A stretch of DNA of 64,000 nucleotides from DATIUV01 sp049322755 (GTDB lineage: Bacteria > Pseudomonadota > Gammaproteobacteria > Burkholderiales > UBA6910). The stretch is from positions 124,001 through 188,000 of the forward strand of contig JBMOQX010000073.1 of the NCBI GenBank assembly GCA_049322755.1, given 5' to 3'. The notes beneath the pieces are model-generated. The model was not told the origin of the DNA and ran no database searches. It saw only the letters and a list, made by a program, of their open reading frames with translations. Each line of letters opens with the position of its first letter. Position 1 is the first letter of the stretch. Shown piece after piece: positions 16,397-24,760 of this stretch. Made by a program: the position numbers and the translations under genes.

Positions 16397-17254
16397 ATGA
16401 AACCCTTCGCCATTCCGGTTCGCGCCATCGGGCCCGGTTCCCAGCCCACCGGCGACGAGGAGCTCGCGCTGCTGTCGATGCCCCGGGAGATGCCCGGGTT
16501 CGAGATGCCCGAGGTTCCCCACGCGGCCGACGCCCGGCATCGGCACGGTGCCGCGGCGGTGCTGCTGGAGCTGATCGGCGCGCTGCGCGAGTTCCGCATC
16601 GGCGACGGCACCTACCCGCGGCTCGATCTGGCGCCGCTGCCGGCGCCGACGCGGGAAGCGCTGGACCAGGTGCTGGGCGAGGGCGAGGTGAGCGCCGTCG
16701 TCGGCATCCCCGGGCGCGTGGAGATCCAGGAAACGGTGTTCGCCGGCGTCTGGCGCGTGCGGCATCTCGACGCCCAGGGGCGCGTCGAGCGCGACCTGCT
16801 GGAAGCGTGCGCGATTCCCGCGGCGGTGTCGCTGGCGGCGGCGGCCGGCTGGCAGAGCGCCCCGGCCGAAGTGGCCTTCGGGGACGGCGTGATGAACGCG
16901 CCGATGCTGCTCAAGGAGATCACCGCGCAGTCGCAGGCCTGCCGGCCGGGCGCGCCGGCCCACGTCGTCAACCTGACCCTGCTGCCGCTCTCACCCGCGG
17001 ACCAGACCTGTCTCACCGGCGTCCTGGCCGACGGCGGTGTGACGCTGCTCTCGCGCGGATTCGGCAAATGCCGCATCAGCAGCACGACGCTGGCCCACAC
17101 CTGGTGGGTGCGCTACTTCAACAGCGTCGACACGCTGATCCTCAACACCGTGGAAGTGGTGGACGTTCCGGAGGTGGCGAAGGCGGCGCAGGACGATCTC
17201 GACGACACCGCGGAGCGGCTGCAGGAGCTGGCCGACTGGCTGCGCTCCGACTGA
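16397..17254 (+). CDS. hoxQ: Hydrogenase assembly protein HoxQ/HupH
   Basis: 285 residues. The features are the early IGPGSQPTGDEELALLSMP block, PGRVEIQETVFAGVWRVR in the middle, and the late GFGKCRISSTTLAHTWWVRY block with the tail VPEVAKAAQDDLDDTAERL, all characteristic of HupH/HyaF. It works with HoxO in small-subunit maturation, probably supporting assembly of its FeS clusters in air. The biochemical activity is not known. It has its own ribosome site 24 bases after hoxO. Confidence 0.9.
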   Translation: MKPFAIPVRAIGPGSQPTGDEELALLSMPREMPGFEMPEVPHAADARHRHGAAAVLLELIGALREFRIGDGTYPRLDLAPLPAPTREALDQVLGEGEVSAVVGIPGRVEIQETVFAGVWRVRHLDAQGRVERDLLEACAIPAAVSLAAAAGWQSAPAEVAFGDGVMNAPMLLKEITAQSQACRPGAPAHVVNLTLLPLSPADQTCLTGVLADGGVTLLSRGFGKCRISSTTLAHTWWVRYFNSVDTLILNTVEVVDVPEVAKAAQDDLDDTAERLQELADWLRSD

Positions 17255-17259
17255 GCACC

Positions 17260-17478
17260 ATGAAGACGTTCGAAGGCTCCTACCTGGGAGACAACGCCAA
17301 GATCGGCCCCGCCACGCGCCTGGAGTGCAAGGTGTGCTGGTATGTCTACGACCCCGCCGCGGGCGATCCCGTCAACCAGGTCCCGCCCGGCACGCCTTTC
17401 AACGAGCTGCCGTCCCACTGGCTCTGCCCCAACTGCGAGAGCGAGCGGGCCCAGTTCATGGTGCTGCCCGATGGCTGA
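17260..17478 (+). CDS. hoxR: Rubredoxin-like protein HoxR/HupI
   Basis: 72 residues. Two knuckles, CKVC (about 24-27) and CPNC (about 57-60), with WYVYDPAAGD and LPSHWLCP between, define a rubredoxin with one Fe(Cys)4 site. HoxR is found only beside O2-tolerant membrane hydrogenases and is needed for a fully functional small subunit at high oxygen, probably as a redox helper in making the proximal cluster. The gene overlaps the next one by eight bases. Confidence 0.93.
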   Translation: MKTFEGSYLGDNAKIGPATRLECKVCWYVYDPAAGDPVNQVPPGTPFNELPSHWLCPNCESERAQFMVLPDG

Positions 17479-18013
17479 GGCGATTGCGGCCCGCGGCGCC
17501 GGCCACGCGGAGAATCCCGGTCCGCTGCTGGAGCAGGCGTTCCGGCGCATCCGCGACGAGCGCATGCGCGACGTGCCCATCCTCAACCCGCGGGTCGAGG
17601 TGGAGGCGGTGGGCTTTTGCGACTGGGACGGGCGCTGGCTCGGCATCCTGATCACGCCCTGGTTCATGAACATCCTGCTGCTGCCCCGGCGCGACGAACG
17701 CTGGATCGGCGTGCCGCCGGGGGGCGAGATCACCTGGCGTTTTCCCGCCGGAGACTATCTGTTCATCGGCGCGCGCGAGGACGCCGCCGGCGACTACCAG
17801 ATGTGCTCGCTGTTCTCGCCGGTGCTCGAGTTCGAGGACCACGCCGCTGCCCGTGCCACCGCGGAGGCCTGCCTCGATCTGCTGTTCCAGCCCGACGCCG
17901 CCGCCGGGCCGCCCGAGGGTCCGATCGCGACGATCCGCGAGAACGCCGAGCGCCCGATGTCGAAGCGCGAGTTCCTGACCGGCGCGGTCCTGCGGCCGCG
18001 CGAAAGGGGGTAG
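17471..18013 (+). CDS. hoxT: Hydrogenase accessory protein HoxT/HupJ
   Basis: 180 residues from ATG 17471, inside the end of hoxR. The block VLNPR-type region (VPILNPRVEVEAVGF), GILITPWFMNILLLP and ITWRFPAGDYLFIG mark the HupJ/HoxT family ([NiFe]-hydrogenase assembly chaperone). MCSLFSPVLEF and SKREFLTGAVL near the C-terminus are further typical features. It is needed for full membrane hydrogenase activity in air in other species; the mechanism is unknown. Confidence 0.9.
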   Translation: MAEAIAARGAGHAENPGPLLEQAFRRIRDERMRDVPILNPRVEVEAVGFCDWDGRWLGILITPWFMNILLLPRRDERWIGVPPGGEITWRFPAGDYLFIGAREDAAGDYQMCSLFSPVLEFEDHAAARATAEACLDLLFQPDAAAGPPEGPIATIRENAERPMSKREFLTGAVLRPRERG

Positions 18014-18019
18014 GCCTTG

Positions 18020-19165
18020 GTGGATTCGGGGCGCATCCGCCTGGAAGGCGACATCCGTCTCAGCGTCCGCTGGGACGGTATCCGCGTGCACCAGGTGGCG
18101 GTGCATTCGTCGCGGCCGCTGCTGGCAGCGTCGATTCTGGAGGGCAAGCGGCCCGCCGACGCGGCGGGCCTGGTGCCCCGGCTGTTTGCGCTTTGCGCGG
18201 GCGCGCAGCGGGCCTGCAGCGAGGCGGCGCTGCGCGAGGCGGCCGGCGACGGCGGCGACGACGAGCTGGCGTGGCGGCGGGAACTCGACGTGATCACCGA
18301 ATGCGCCCTGGAGTCTCTGTGGCGGCTGACGCTGGACCTGCCCCAGACGCTGGGGCAGGACCCCGAACCGATGGCGCTTTCGGCGGTGCGGCGCGCCTTT
18401 GCAGCGGCCCGGCTGGCAGGTACCGGCGAGGCCTGGCGGGACGCGGCGGCGACGCTGCGCATGGCGCTCGATCGGATCGTCCTCGGCCAGCATTTCGAGT
18501 CCTGGCTGCAAACACAGCCGCTGGAAGGCCTGGAGCGCTGGCTGGGATGCGGCCGCACCAGCACCGCCCGACGGATGCGCATGCTGTGGCGGCACGACTG
18601 GGGCGCCAGCGGCGTACCGCTGATGCCGTCCGAGATCCGGGTGCCGTCCGTGATGGCGCTGGCCCCGCTGCTGCGCACCGATCCCGACTTTCCCCGCCGC
18701 CCTTCGTGGGAAGGCGGCCCGCGCGAAACCGGTGCGCTGGCGAGGGAGCAGCACCACCCGCTTATCGCCGCCCTGCTGGCTTCGCGCGGAACGACCGTCG
18801 CCGTGCGCTGGCTGGCCCGGCTCATCGAGCTGACGCGCCTGGCCTTGACGCTCGAGCGGATGGGCGACGAGCGCCGGCCGCTGGGCGCGGTGGGGTCCCT
18901 GCGGGTCGCCCCGGGCGTCGGGATGGCGTGGGTGGAGAACGCCCGCGGCCTGCTGATCCATTGGGTGGAAATGGGCGGCGAGCGCATCGCGCGCTACGTG
19001 ATCGTCGCGCCCACCGAGTGGAACTTCCACCCCGACGGCCCCTTCGTCGGCGCGCTTACGGGAATGGAGGTGCCCGATGCGAAGACGCTCGAGCGGCGCG
19101 CGCGGCTGCTGGCGCAGGCGCTGGACCCGTGCGTCGCCTACCGCATCGAGGTGGACCATGCATGA
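18020..19165 (+). CDS. hoxV: Large-subunit-like scaffold HoxV/HupK
   Basis: About 381 residues from GTG 18020 (TTG 18017 also possible). HupK proteins resemble the hydrogenase large subunit but have lost the nickel site. Here the C-terminal motif is LDPCVAYRIEV, where the second cysteine of DPCxxC is replaced, and no RxCGxC motif is present. It is thought to carry the Fe(CN)2CO unit during HoxG maturation. PTEWNFHPDGPF near the end mirrors the PTTWN block of large subunits. It overlaps hypA by eight bases. Confidence 0.88.
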   Translation: MDSGRIRLEGDIRLSVRWDGIRVHQVAVHSSRPLLAASILEGKRPADAAGLVPRLFALCAGAQRACSEAALREAAGDGGDDELAWRRELDVITECALESLWRLTLDLPQTLGQDPEPMALSAVRRAFAAARLAGTGEAWRDAAATLRMALDRIVLGQHFESWLQTQPLEGLERWLGCGRTSTARRMRMLWRHDWGASGVPLMPSEIRVPSVMALAPLLRTDPDFPRRPSWEGGPRETGALAREQHHPLIAALLASRGTTVAVRWLARLIELTRLALTLERMGDERRPLGAVGSLRVAPGVGMAWVENARGLLIHWVEMGGERIARYVIVAPTEWNFHPDGPFVGALTGMEVPDAKTLERRARLLAQALDPCVAYRIEVDHA

Positions 19166-19499
19166 GATGTCGCTGGCCGAGGGCGTGGTGAGAATCTGCG
19201 AGGACGCGGCCCGGTCCCAGGGCTTCTCGCGCGTGAAGGCGCTGTGGCTGGAGGTGGGTCCGATGGCCGGCGTCGAGCTGGACGCGCTGAAGTTCTGCAT
19301 GGACGTGGTGACCCGCGGCACGCTGGCGCAGGACGCGCGGCTCGAGATCGTCGAGACCGAAGGCCGCGGCTGGTGCCTGCAATGCTCGCGGCCGGTCGCC
19401 ATCGCCGCCCGGTACGAAGCCTGCCCCGAGTGCGGCGGCTACCAGGTGCAGGTCACCGGCGGCGACGAGATGCGGGTGAAGGAGCTGGAAGTCGAGTAA
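19158..19499 (+). CDS. hypA: Nickel metallochaperone HypA (set 1)
   Basis: 113 residues starting MHEMSLAEGVV. His2 is the nickel ligand of the family. The CLQC...CPEC pair forms the structural zinc site. HypA works with HypB to put nickel into the large subunit. It begins within hoxV, so translation is coupled. An 88-base spacer with a hairpin separates it from hypB, unlike the tight packing elsewhere in this operon. Confidence 0.95.
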   Translation: MHEMSLAEGVVRICEDAARSQGFSRVKALWLEVGPMAGVELDALKFCMDVVTRGTLAQDARLEIVETEGRGWCLQCSRPVAIAARYEACPECGGYQVQVTGGDEMRVKELEVE

Positions 19500-19504
19500 T
19501 GGGC

Positions 19505-19555
19505 GATGGGGAATGGGCGATGGGTGACGGGATTGCCCGTTCCCCATTCCCCATC
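19505..19555. repeat. Hairpin-forming inverted repeat between hypA and hypB
   Basis: GATGGGGAATGGG (19505-19517) is perfectly complementary to CCCATTCCCCATC (19543-19555), giving a 13-bp stem with a 25-base loop. The decamer GGGCGATGGG starting at 19501 recurs within the loop side as a direct repeat. No T-run follows. It may act as an mRNA processing or stability element, or be a small dispersed repeat. Confidence 0.65.
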
Positions 19556-19587
19556 ACCCATGACCGGTTCTTTATGGGAGCAACGAC

Positions 19588-20583
19588 ATGTGCACCACCT
19601 GCGGCTGCGGCCAGGGCGAGACCCGGATCGAGGGCGAACACCAGCACGAGCACGTCCACACGGACGGCACCGTGCATTCGCATCCCCACGAGCATCCGCA
19701 CCGCCATGCCGACGGCACGGTGCACAGCCACCCCCACACCCACGCGGGCGAGCACCGCCACGACCCCGGCGATCTGCACTTCGGCCTCGGTCCCGCGGGC
19801 GCCCACGCGCCCGGCCTCACCCAGGCGCGCATGGTGAAGATCGAGCAGGACATCCTGGCGAAGAACGACGCCTTCGCGCGGGAGAATCGCCGCGCGTTCG
19901 CCGAGCGCGGTGTGTTCGCCGTGAACCTGGTGTCCAGCCCCGGTTCCGGCAAGACCACCCTGCTGGTGAAGACCATCGAAGCGCTCGATGGGCGGCGCCG
20001 GGCGGCGGTGATCGAGGGCGACCAGCAGACCGCGTTCGACGCCGACCGCATCCGCGCCACCGGCGTGCCCGCGGTGCAGATCAACACCGGCAAGGGCTGC
20101 CACCTGGACGCCCACATGGTGGGCCGCGCGCTGCCGCGCCTGGAGCTGGGCGACGGGAGCCTGCTGTTCATCGAGAACGTCGGCAACCTGGTATGCCCGT
20201 CGGGATTCGATCTGGGCGAGGCGCACAAGGTGGTGGTGCTGTCGGTCACCGAGGGCGAGGACAAGCCGCTCAAGTACCCCGACATGTTCCACGCCGCGAG
20301 CCTGATGCTGCTGAACAAGGTGGATCTGCTGCCCTACGTCGAATTCGACGCCGGGCGCTGCGTCGAGTACGCGCGGCGGGTGAATCCGCGCATCGAGGTG
20401 ATCCGCGTCTCCGCCACCCGCGGCGAGGGCATGGACGCCTGGCTGGCGTGGCTGGAGCGAGGCGCGGCCGCGGCCTCCGGACGGCGGCGCGGGGTGGAGG
20501 CGGTGAAGACGCGCATGGCCCAGCTGGAACGCGAGCTGGCGGCGCTCAAGGCGGAGCTGGAAGGTGGCCAGCCCCGCGATTGA
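19588..20583 (+). CDS. hypB: Nickel-storing GTPase HypB (set 1)
   Basis: 331 residues. The N-terminal MCTTCGCG (Cys2, 5, 7) is the high-affinity nickel site of HypB. It is followed by a histidine-rich stretch (about 15 His between 20 and 64) for nickel storage. The G domain begins with LVSSPGSGKTTLL (P-loop, about 115-123) and includes EGDQQTAFDADRI and the invariant GEDKPLKYP block. GTP hydrolysis drives nickel delivery to HoxG with HypA. A coiled tail after residue 300 is unusual for the family. Confidence 0.95.
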   Translation: MCTTCGCGQGETRIEGEHQHEHVHTDGTVHSHPHEHPHRHADGTVHSHPHTHAGEHRHDPGDLHFGLGPAGAHAPGLTQARMVKIEQDILAKNDAFARENRRAFAERGVFAVNLVSSPGSGKTTLLVKTIEALDGRRRAAVIEGDQQTAFDADRIRATGVPAVQINTGKGCHLDAHMVGRALPRLELGDGSLLFIENVGNLVCPSGFDLGEAHKVVVLSVTEGEDKPLKYPDMFHAASLMLLNKVDLLPYVEFDAGRCVEYARRVNPRIEVIRVSATRGEGMDAWLAWLERGAAAASGRRRGVEAVKTRMAQLERELAALKAELEGGQPRD

Positions 20584-22894
20584 TCTCGCCCGCCCGGCGC
20601 GGCGCCTGCGGCTGCGCGTTCGCGGCCGGGTGCAGGGCGTCGGTTTCCGGCCGTTCGTCTACCGCCTGGCGCGGGAGGAGGACCTGTCCGGCTTCGTGCT
20701 GAACGACGCGGCCGGGGTGGAGATCGAAGTGCAGGGCGACGGCGATGCCGTCGAGCGGTTCGTCGCGCGTCTCTCGGCCGAAGCGCCGCCGCTGGCGCGA
20801 GTGGACGCGGTGGAGCGCGAGACGCGGGCGCTGCAGGCCCAAAGCGGCTTTCTGATCGAGGCGAGCCGCGGCGGCCGCGCCGCCACCGCGGTGACGCCTG
20901 ACGCCGCCCCCTGCGGGCAATGCCTGGAGGAGCTGTTCGACCCCGGCGACCGCCGCCACCGCTACGCCTTCACCAACTGCACCCATTGCGGCCCGCGCTA
21001 CACCATCACGGCGCGGCTGCCCTACGACCGCCCCAACACCAGCATGACGCGCTTCGCGCTGTGCCCGGCGTGCGAGCGCGAGTACCGCGATCCGGCGGAC
21101 CGGCGCTTCCACGCCGAGCCCAACGCCTGCCCGGTGTGCGGCCCGCGGCTCAAGCTGCTGGATCGCAGCGGGCGCGCCGCGCTCGCAGCGGACCCGATCG
21201 CCGAGGCGCTGACCCGGCTCGCGCGCGGCGAGATCGTCGCGGTGAAGGGGCTCGGCGGCTTTCACCTCATGTGCGACGCGGCCAACGCCGAGGCGGTGGC
21301 GCGGCTGCGCAGCCGCAAGGACCGGGAAGAGAAGCCGTTCGCGGTCATGGTGGCCAACGCCGCCAGCGCCGCGCCGTTCGTCGAGATCGGCGCCGGCGAA
21401 CGCGTGCTGCTGGAATCGCGCGAGCGGCCCATCGTGCTGCTGAGGAAGCGCCGGCGCTGCGACGAGCGGCTGCCCGGCGCGGCGCCGGGCCTGGCCTGGC
21501 TTGGCGTGATGCTGCCGTACACGCCGCTGCAATACCTGCTGTTCCACGAGCAGGCGGGCCGGCCGGCGGGCACGCAGTGGCTGAAACGGCGCCTGGATCT
21601 GCAGCTGGTGTGCACGTCGGCGAACCCCGGCGGCGAACCCCTGGTCACCGGCAACGCGGAGGCGGTGGCCCGGCTCGCCGGCATCGCCGACACCTACCTG
21701 GTGAACGACCGCGACATCCTCACCCGCTGCGACGACAGCGTCGTCCGCGTGCGCGCGGGCCGCGCCGCGTTCGTGCGGCGCGCCCGCGGCTACACGCCGG
21801 AGGCGATCGCCCTGGCGGGCGATGGCCCCCCGGTGCTGGCGTGCGGGGCGTATCTCAAGAACACCGTTTGCGTCATCCGCGGCGCCGAGGCTTTCGTGTC
21901 GCAGCACGTTGGCGACCTCGACAACGCCGCCACCTGCGTCGCGCTGGAGGAGACGGCGGCGCACCTGCTGTCGATCCTGCAGGTGCGGCCCGCGGCGGTG
22001 GCGTGCGATCTGCATCCGGATTTCCACAGCACGCGCCTGGCTGCGCGCCTCGCCGGGGAGTGCGGCGCGTCGCTGATCCAGGTGCAGCACCACCACGCCC
22101 ACGTCGCGGCGGTGGCCGCCGAGCACCGCGCGGACGGAGCGCTGCTGGGGCTGGCGTTGGATGGCGTCGGCCTGGGCGCTGACGGCCGCATCTGGGGCGG
22201 CGAGCTGCTGCGCGTCGACGGCGCCGCGTTCGAACGCATCGCGCATCTCGCGCCGCTGCGGCTGCCGGGCGGCGACCGCGCCGCGCGCGAGCCCTGGCGC
22301 ATGGCGGCCTCCGCGCTGCACGCGCTCGGCCGCGCCGACGAAATCGAGCGCCGCTACCCGGGCCCGGCGGGGAGGGCCGTGCGCACGATCCTGGACGGCG
22401 CAGTGCACGCGCCCCGGACTACCAGCGCCGGCCGGCTGTTCGATGCGGCCGCCGGTCTGCTGCTGGTGAAACCGGTGGCCGCGTTCGAGGGCCAGGCGGC
22501 CATGCTGCTGGAGGGCCTCGCCGAGCACCATAGCCCGGTCGCGCCGCTCGCCGGCGGGTTCGTGCTGGAAAGCGACGGCACGCTGAGCCTGCTGCCGCTG
22601 CTCGCGGCGCTGGCCGACGAAGTCGATTCGGCCTACGGCGCGGCGCTGTTCCACGCCACGCTCGCCGAGGCGCTGGCGCAGTGGACGCTCGCCGCGGCGC
22701 ACCGCACCGGCCTTGGTCGCGTCGCGCTCGGCGGCGGCTGTTTTCTCAATCACGTGCTGTCGGCGGCGCTGCGCGGGCGGCTGGAGGCGGCGGGGCTGGC
22801 CGTGTTCGAGGCCGAAGCGGTGCCGCCCAACGACGGGGGCGTCGCGCTCGGGCAGGCGGCGGTGGCGCGGGCGCGGCTCGCGGGAGGGGTCTGA
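20564..22894 (+). CDS. hypF: Carbamoyltransferase HypF (set 1)
   Basis: 776 residues, full length. Domains in order: acylphosphatase-like (GRVQGVGFRPFVYRLA, near residue 20), double zinc finger (CGQCLEELFDP, NCTHCGPRYT, CPACEREY, CPVCGPRL), YrdC-like, and Kae1-like carbamoyltransferase (QVQHHHAHVAAV, GRLFDAAAGLL, GGGCFLNHVL). It converts carbamoyl phosphate to a thiocarboxamide on HypE for cyanide synthesis. GTG 20564 starts inside hypB (20-base overlap). It differs clearly from the second HypF at 44757. Confidence 0.95.
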   Translation: MASPAIDLARPARRLRLRVRGRVQGVGFRPFVYRLAREEDLSGFVLNDAAGVEIEVQGDGDAVERFVARLSAEAPPLARVDAVERETRALQAQSGFLIEASRGGRAATAVTPDAAPCGQCLEELFDPGDRRHRYAFTNCTHCGPRYTITARLPYDRPNTSMTRFALCPACEREYRDPADRRFHAEPNACPVCGPRLKLLDRSGRAALAADPIAEALTRLARGEIVAVKGLGGFHLMCDAANAEAVARLRSRKDREEKPFAVMVANAASAAPFVEIGAGERVLLESRERPIVLLRKRRRCDERLPGAAPGLAWLGVMLPYTPLQYLLFHEQAGRPAGTQWLKRRLDLQLVCTSANPGGEPLVTGNAEAVARLAGIADTYLVNDRDILTRCDDSVVRVRAGRAAFVRRARGYTPEAIALAGDGPPVLACGAYLKNTVCVIRGAEAFVSQHVGDLDNAATCVALEETAAHLLSILQVRPAAVACDLHPDFHSTRLAARLAGECGASLIQVQHHHAHVAAVAAEHRADGALLGLALDGVGLGADGRIWGGELLRVDGAAFERIAHLAPLRLPGGDRAAREPWRMAASALHALGRADEIERRYPGPAGRAVRTILDGAVHAPRTTSAGRLFDAAAGLLLVKPVAAFEGQAAMLLEGLAEHHSPVAPLAGGFVLESDGTLSLLPLLAALADEVDSAYGAALFHATLAEALAQWTLAAAHRTGLGRVALGGGCFLNHVLSAALRGRLEAAGLAVFEAEAVPPNDGGVALGQAAVARARLAGGV

Positions 22895-22895
22895 C

Positions 22896-23135
22896 ATGTG
22901 TCTCGCGATTCCGGTCAAGGTGGTGGAGTTGCTGCCGGGCGACATGGCCAAGGTGGACGCCGGCGGCGTGCGCAAGGACGTGTCGCTGGCACTGGTGGAC
23001 GGCGTCCGGCCCGGCGACTATGTGATCCTGCACGTGGGCTACGCGCTGCAGAAGCTGGACCAGGACGAGGCCGAGAAGACCCTGGCGCTGTTCGCCGAGG
23101 CCGGGCTCACGCCCGAGAGCGGAGAGGCGGCGTGA
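22896..23135 (+). CDS. hypC: Hydrogenase chaperone HypC (set 1)
   Basis: 79 residues starting MCLAIPVKVVELL; Cys2 is the conserved functional residue. HypC with HypD forms the scaffold on which the Fe(CN)2CO unit is built and then delivers it to large subunits. It lies one base after the hypF stop and overlaps the hypD start codon (GTGA), so the three are made together. Confidence 0.95.
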   Translation: MCLAIPVKVVELLPGDMAKVDAGGVRKDVSLALVDGVRPGDYVILHVGYALQKLDQDEAEKTLALFAEAGLTPESGEAA

Positions 23136-24283
23136 AGTACGTCGACGAGTTCCGCGACGGCAACCTGGCCCAGGGCCTGAGGCAGGCCATCGCGCGCGCG
23201 GCGCGGCCGGACCGCCGCTACGACCTGATGGAGTTCTGCGGCGGCCACACCCATGCCATCTCGCGCTACGGCGTGCAGGACCTGCTGCCCCCCAACGTGC
23301 GCATGATCCACGGCCCCGGCTGCCCGGTGTGCGTGCTGCCCATCGGCCGCATCGACAACGCCATCGAGATCGCGCGCCGCGACAACGTCATCCTGTGCAC
23401 CTACGGCGACTGCCTGCGCGTTCCCGCGTCCGGCGCTCTGTCGCTGCTCAAGGCCAAGGCCCGGGGCGCCGACATCCGCATGGTCTATTCCAGCCTCGAC
23501 GCGCTCCGGATCGCGCGCGACAACCCGCAGCGCGAGGTGGTGTTCTTCGCCATCGGCTTCGAGACCACGACACCGCCCACCGCGGTGGCGATCCGCCAGG
23601 CGCAGGCCGAGGGCCTGGAGAACTTCTTCGTGTTCTGCAACCACGTGCTGACGCCGTCGGCCATCGCCAACATCCTGGAGTCGCCGGAGGTGCGGCGCCT
23701 CGGGACGGTGAAGCTGGACGGCTTCGTCGGCCCGGCCCACGTCTCGACGGTCATCGGCAGCCAGCCCTACGAGTACTTCGCCGAGGAGTACCAGAAGCCG
23801 GTGGTGATCGCCGGCTTCGAGCCGCTGGACGTGATGCAGGCGATCCTGATGCTGGTGCGGCAGGTGAACGAGGGGCGCGCCGAGGTCGAGAACGAGTTCG
23901 TCCGCGCGGTGACGCCCGAAGGCAACGTCAAGGCCAAGCAGCTGGTGGCGGACGTGTTCGAGCTCAGGCCCACCTTCGAGTGGCGCGGTCTGGGCGAGGT
24001 GCCGTACTCGGCGCTGCGCATCAAGTCGGCCTACGCCCGCTTCGACGCCGAGACGCGCTACGGCATCCGCTACCGCTCGGTGCCGGACAACAAGGCGTGC
24101 GAGTGCGGCGCCATCCTGCGCGGCGTCAAGACGCCCCAGGACTGCCAGCTCTTCGGCACGGTGTGCACGCCGGAAAACCCGATGGGCTCCTGCATGGTGT
24201 CCTCGGAAGGCGCGTGCGCCGCGCACTTCACGTACGGGCGCTTCCGCGACGCAGTCGCGCAAGCGGGTTTCGGCGGAGGCTAA
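23132..24283 (+). CDS. hypD: Fe(CN)2CO scaffold protein HypD (set 1)
   Basis: 383 residues from GTG 23132. Conserved motifs are EFCGGHTHAI, GPGCPVCVLP, GFETTTPPTA, the C-terminal CECGAILRG...CQLFGTVCTP and MVSSEGACAAHF, giving the iron-binding cysteine and the [4Fe-4S] cluster that provides electrons during cyanide ligand attachment. The last 10 residues (VAQAGFGGG region) come from the repeated sequence at the assembly gap. A second copy of the 3' end with a different tail lies at 24508-24582. The true C-terminus is therefore uncertain, although both versions keep all motifs. Confidence 0.92.
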   Translation: MKYVDEFRDGNLAQGLRQAIARAARPDRRYDLMEFCGGHTHAISRYGVQDLLPPNVRMIHGPGCPVCVLPIGRIDNAIEIARRDNVILCTYGDCLRVPASGALSLLKAKARGADIRMVYSSLDALRIARDNPQREVVFFAIGFETTTPPTAVAIRQAQAEGLENFFVFCNHVLTPSAIANILESPEVRRLGTVKLDGFVGPAHVSTVIGSQPYEYFAEEYQKPVVIAGFEPLDVMQAILMLVRQVNEGRAEVENEFVRAVTPEGNVKAKQLVADVFELRPTFEWRGLGEVPYSALRIKSAYARFDAETRYGIRYRSVPDNKACECGAILRGVKTPQDCQLFGTVCTPENPMGSCMVSSEGACAAHFTYGRFRDAVAQAGFGGG

Positions 24284-24496
24284 CGTGCGAAGCAGGTTAT
24301 GCCGGAGCCAGACGCGGGNNNNNNNNNNNNNNNNNNNNNNNNNNNNNNNNNNNNNNNNNNNNNNNNNNNNNNNNNNNNNNNNNNNNNNNNNNNNNNNNNN
24401 NNNNNNNNNNNNNNNNNNCTTCCGCGACGCAGTCGCGCAAGCGGGTTTCGGCGGAGGCTAACGTGCGAAGCAGGTTATGCCGGAGCCAGACGCGGG
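24241..24496. repeat. 78-bp exact direct repeat flanking the assembly gap
   Basis: Bases 24241-24318 and 24419-24496 are identical over all 78 positions and abut the N run on each side. Contig ends that share an exact k-mer-sized overlap are a common scaffolding artefact, so the two contigs probably overlap and the true gap may be zero. The alternative is a genuine tandem repeat that broke the assembly. Confidence 0.9.
24319..24418. other. Assembly gap (100 N)
   Basis: Exactly 100 undetermined bases, the conventional placeholder for a gap of unknown size. It falls in the hypD-hypE spacer, after the hypD stop, so no gene here is interrupted for certain. Confidence 0.99.
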
Positions 24497-24507
24497 ACGG
24501 GGCAGGC

Positions 24508-24582
24508 ATGGTGTCCTCGGAAGGCGCGTGCGCCGCGCACTTCACCTACGGGCGCTTCCGCGACGCGGCGCGGAGCGCGTGA
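24508..24582 (+). pseudogene. Duplicated 3' end of hypD
   Basis: From ATG 24508 the frame reads MVSSEGACAAHFTYGRFRDA and ends ARSA-stop. It repeats the hypD segment at 24194-24252 with a single difference (cgtacg versus cctacg). It is too short to be a gene. Either this is the ancestral hypD end displaced by an insertion with target duplication, or it reflects a misjoin at the gap. Confidence 0.75.
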
Positions 24583-24590
24583 GCATGAAA

Positions 24591-24745
24591 TCACCACAGA
24601 GACACAGAGGCATAGAGAAAGGCGAACGACCTTTCACCACAAAGGACGCAAAGGGGAAAATATCCGCCTTTCCTTTGCGGCCTTCGCGTACTTGGCGGTT
24701 CATCTTCAGGTTGCTTTTCTCTGTGTCCCTGTGTCTCTGTAGTGA
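24591..24745. repeat. Nested inverted repeat, copy 2
   Basis: Outer arms: ACCACAGAGACACAGAGGC (from 24593) and the near complement CTGTGTCTCTGTAGTG at the far end. Inner arms: CACAAAGGACGCAAAGG and CCTTTGCGGCCTTCGCG. It separates hypD from hypE, which are normally adjacent, and lies in the transcribed region of the operon. It is one of four copies of the family in this window. Confidence 0.85.
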
Positions 24746-24760
24746 AAGAAGGAACGATTC

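Noticed and set aside
20546..22975. 809-codon reverse open frame opposite hypF
   Set aside because: No recognisable domain; the forward strand encodes a full-length HypF.
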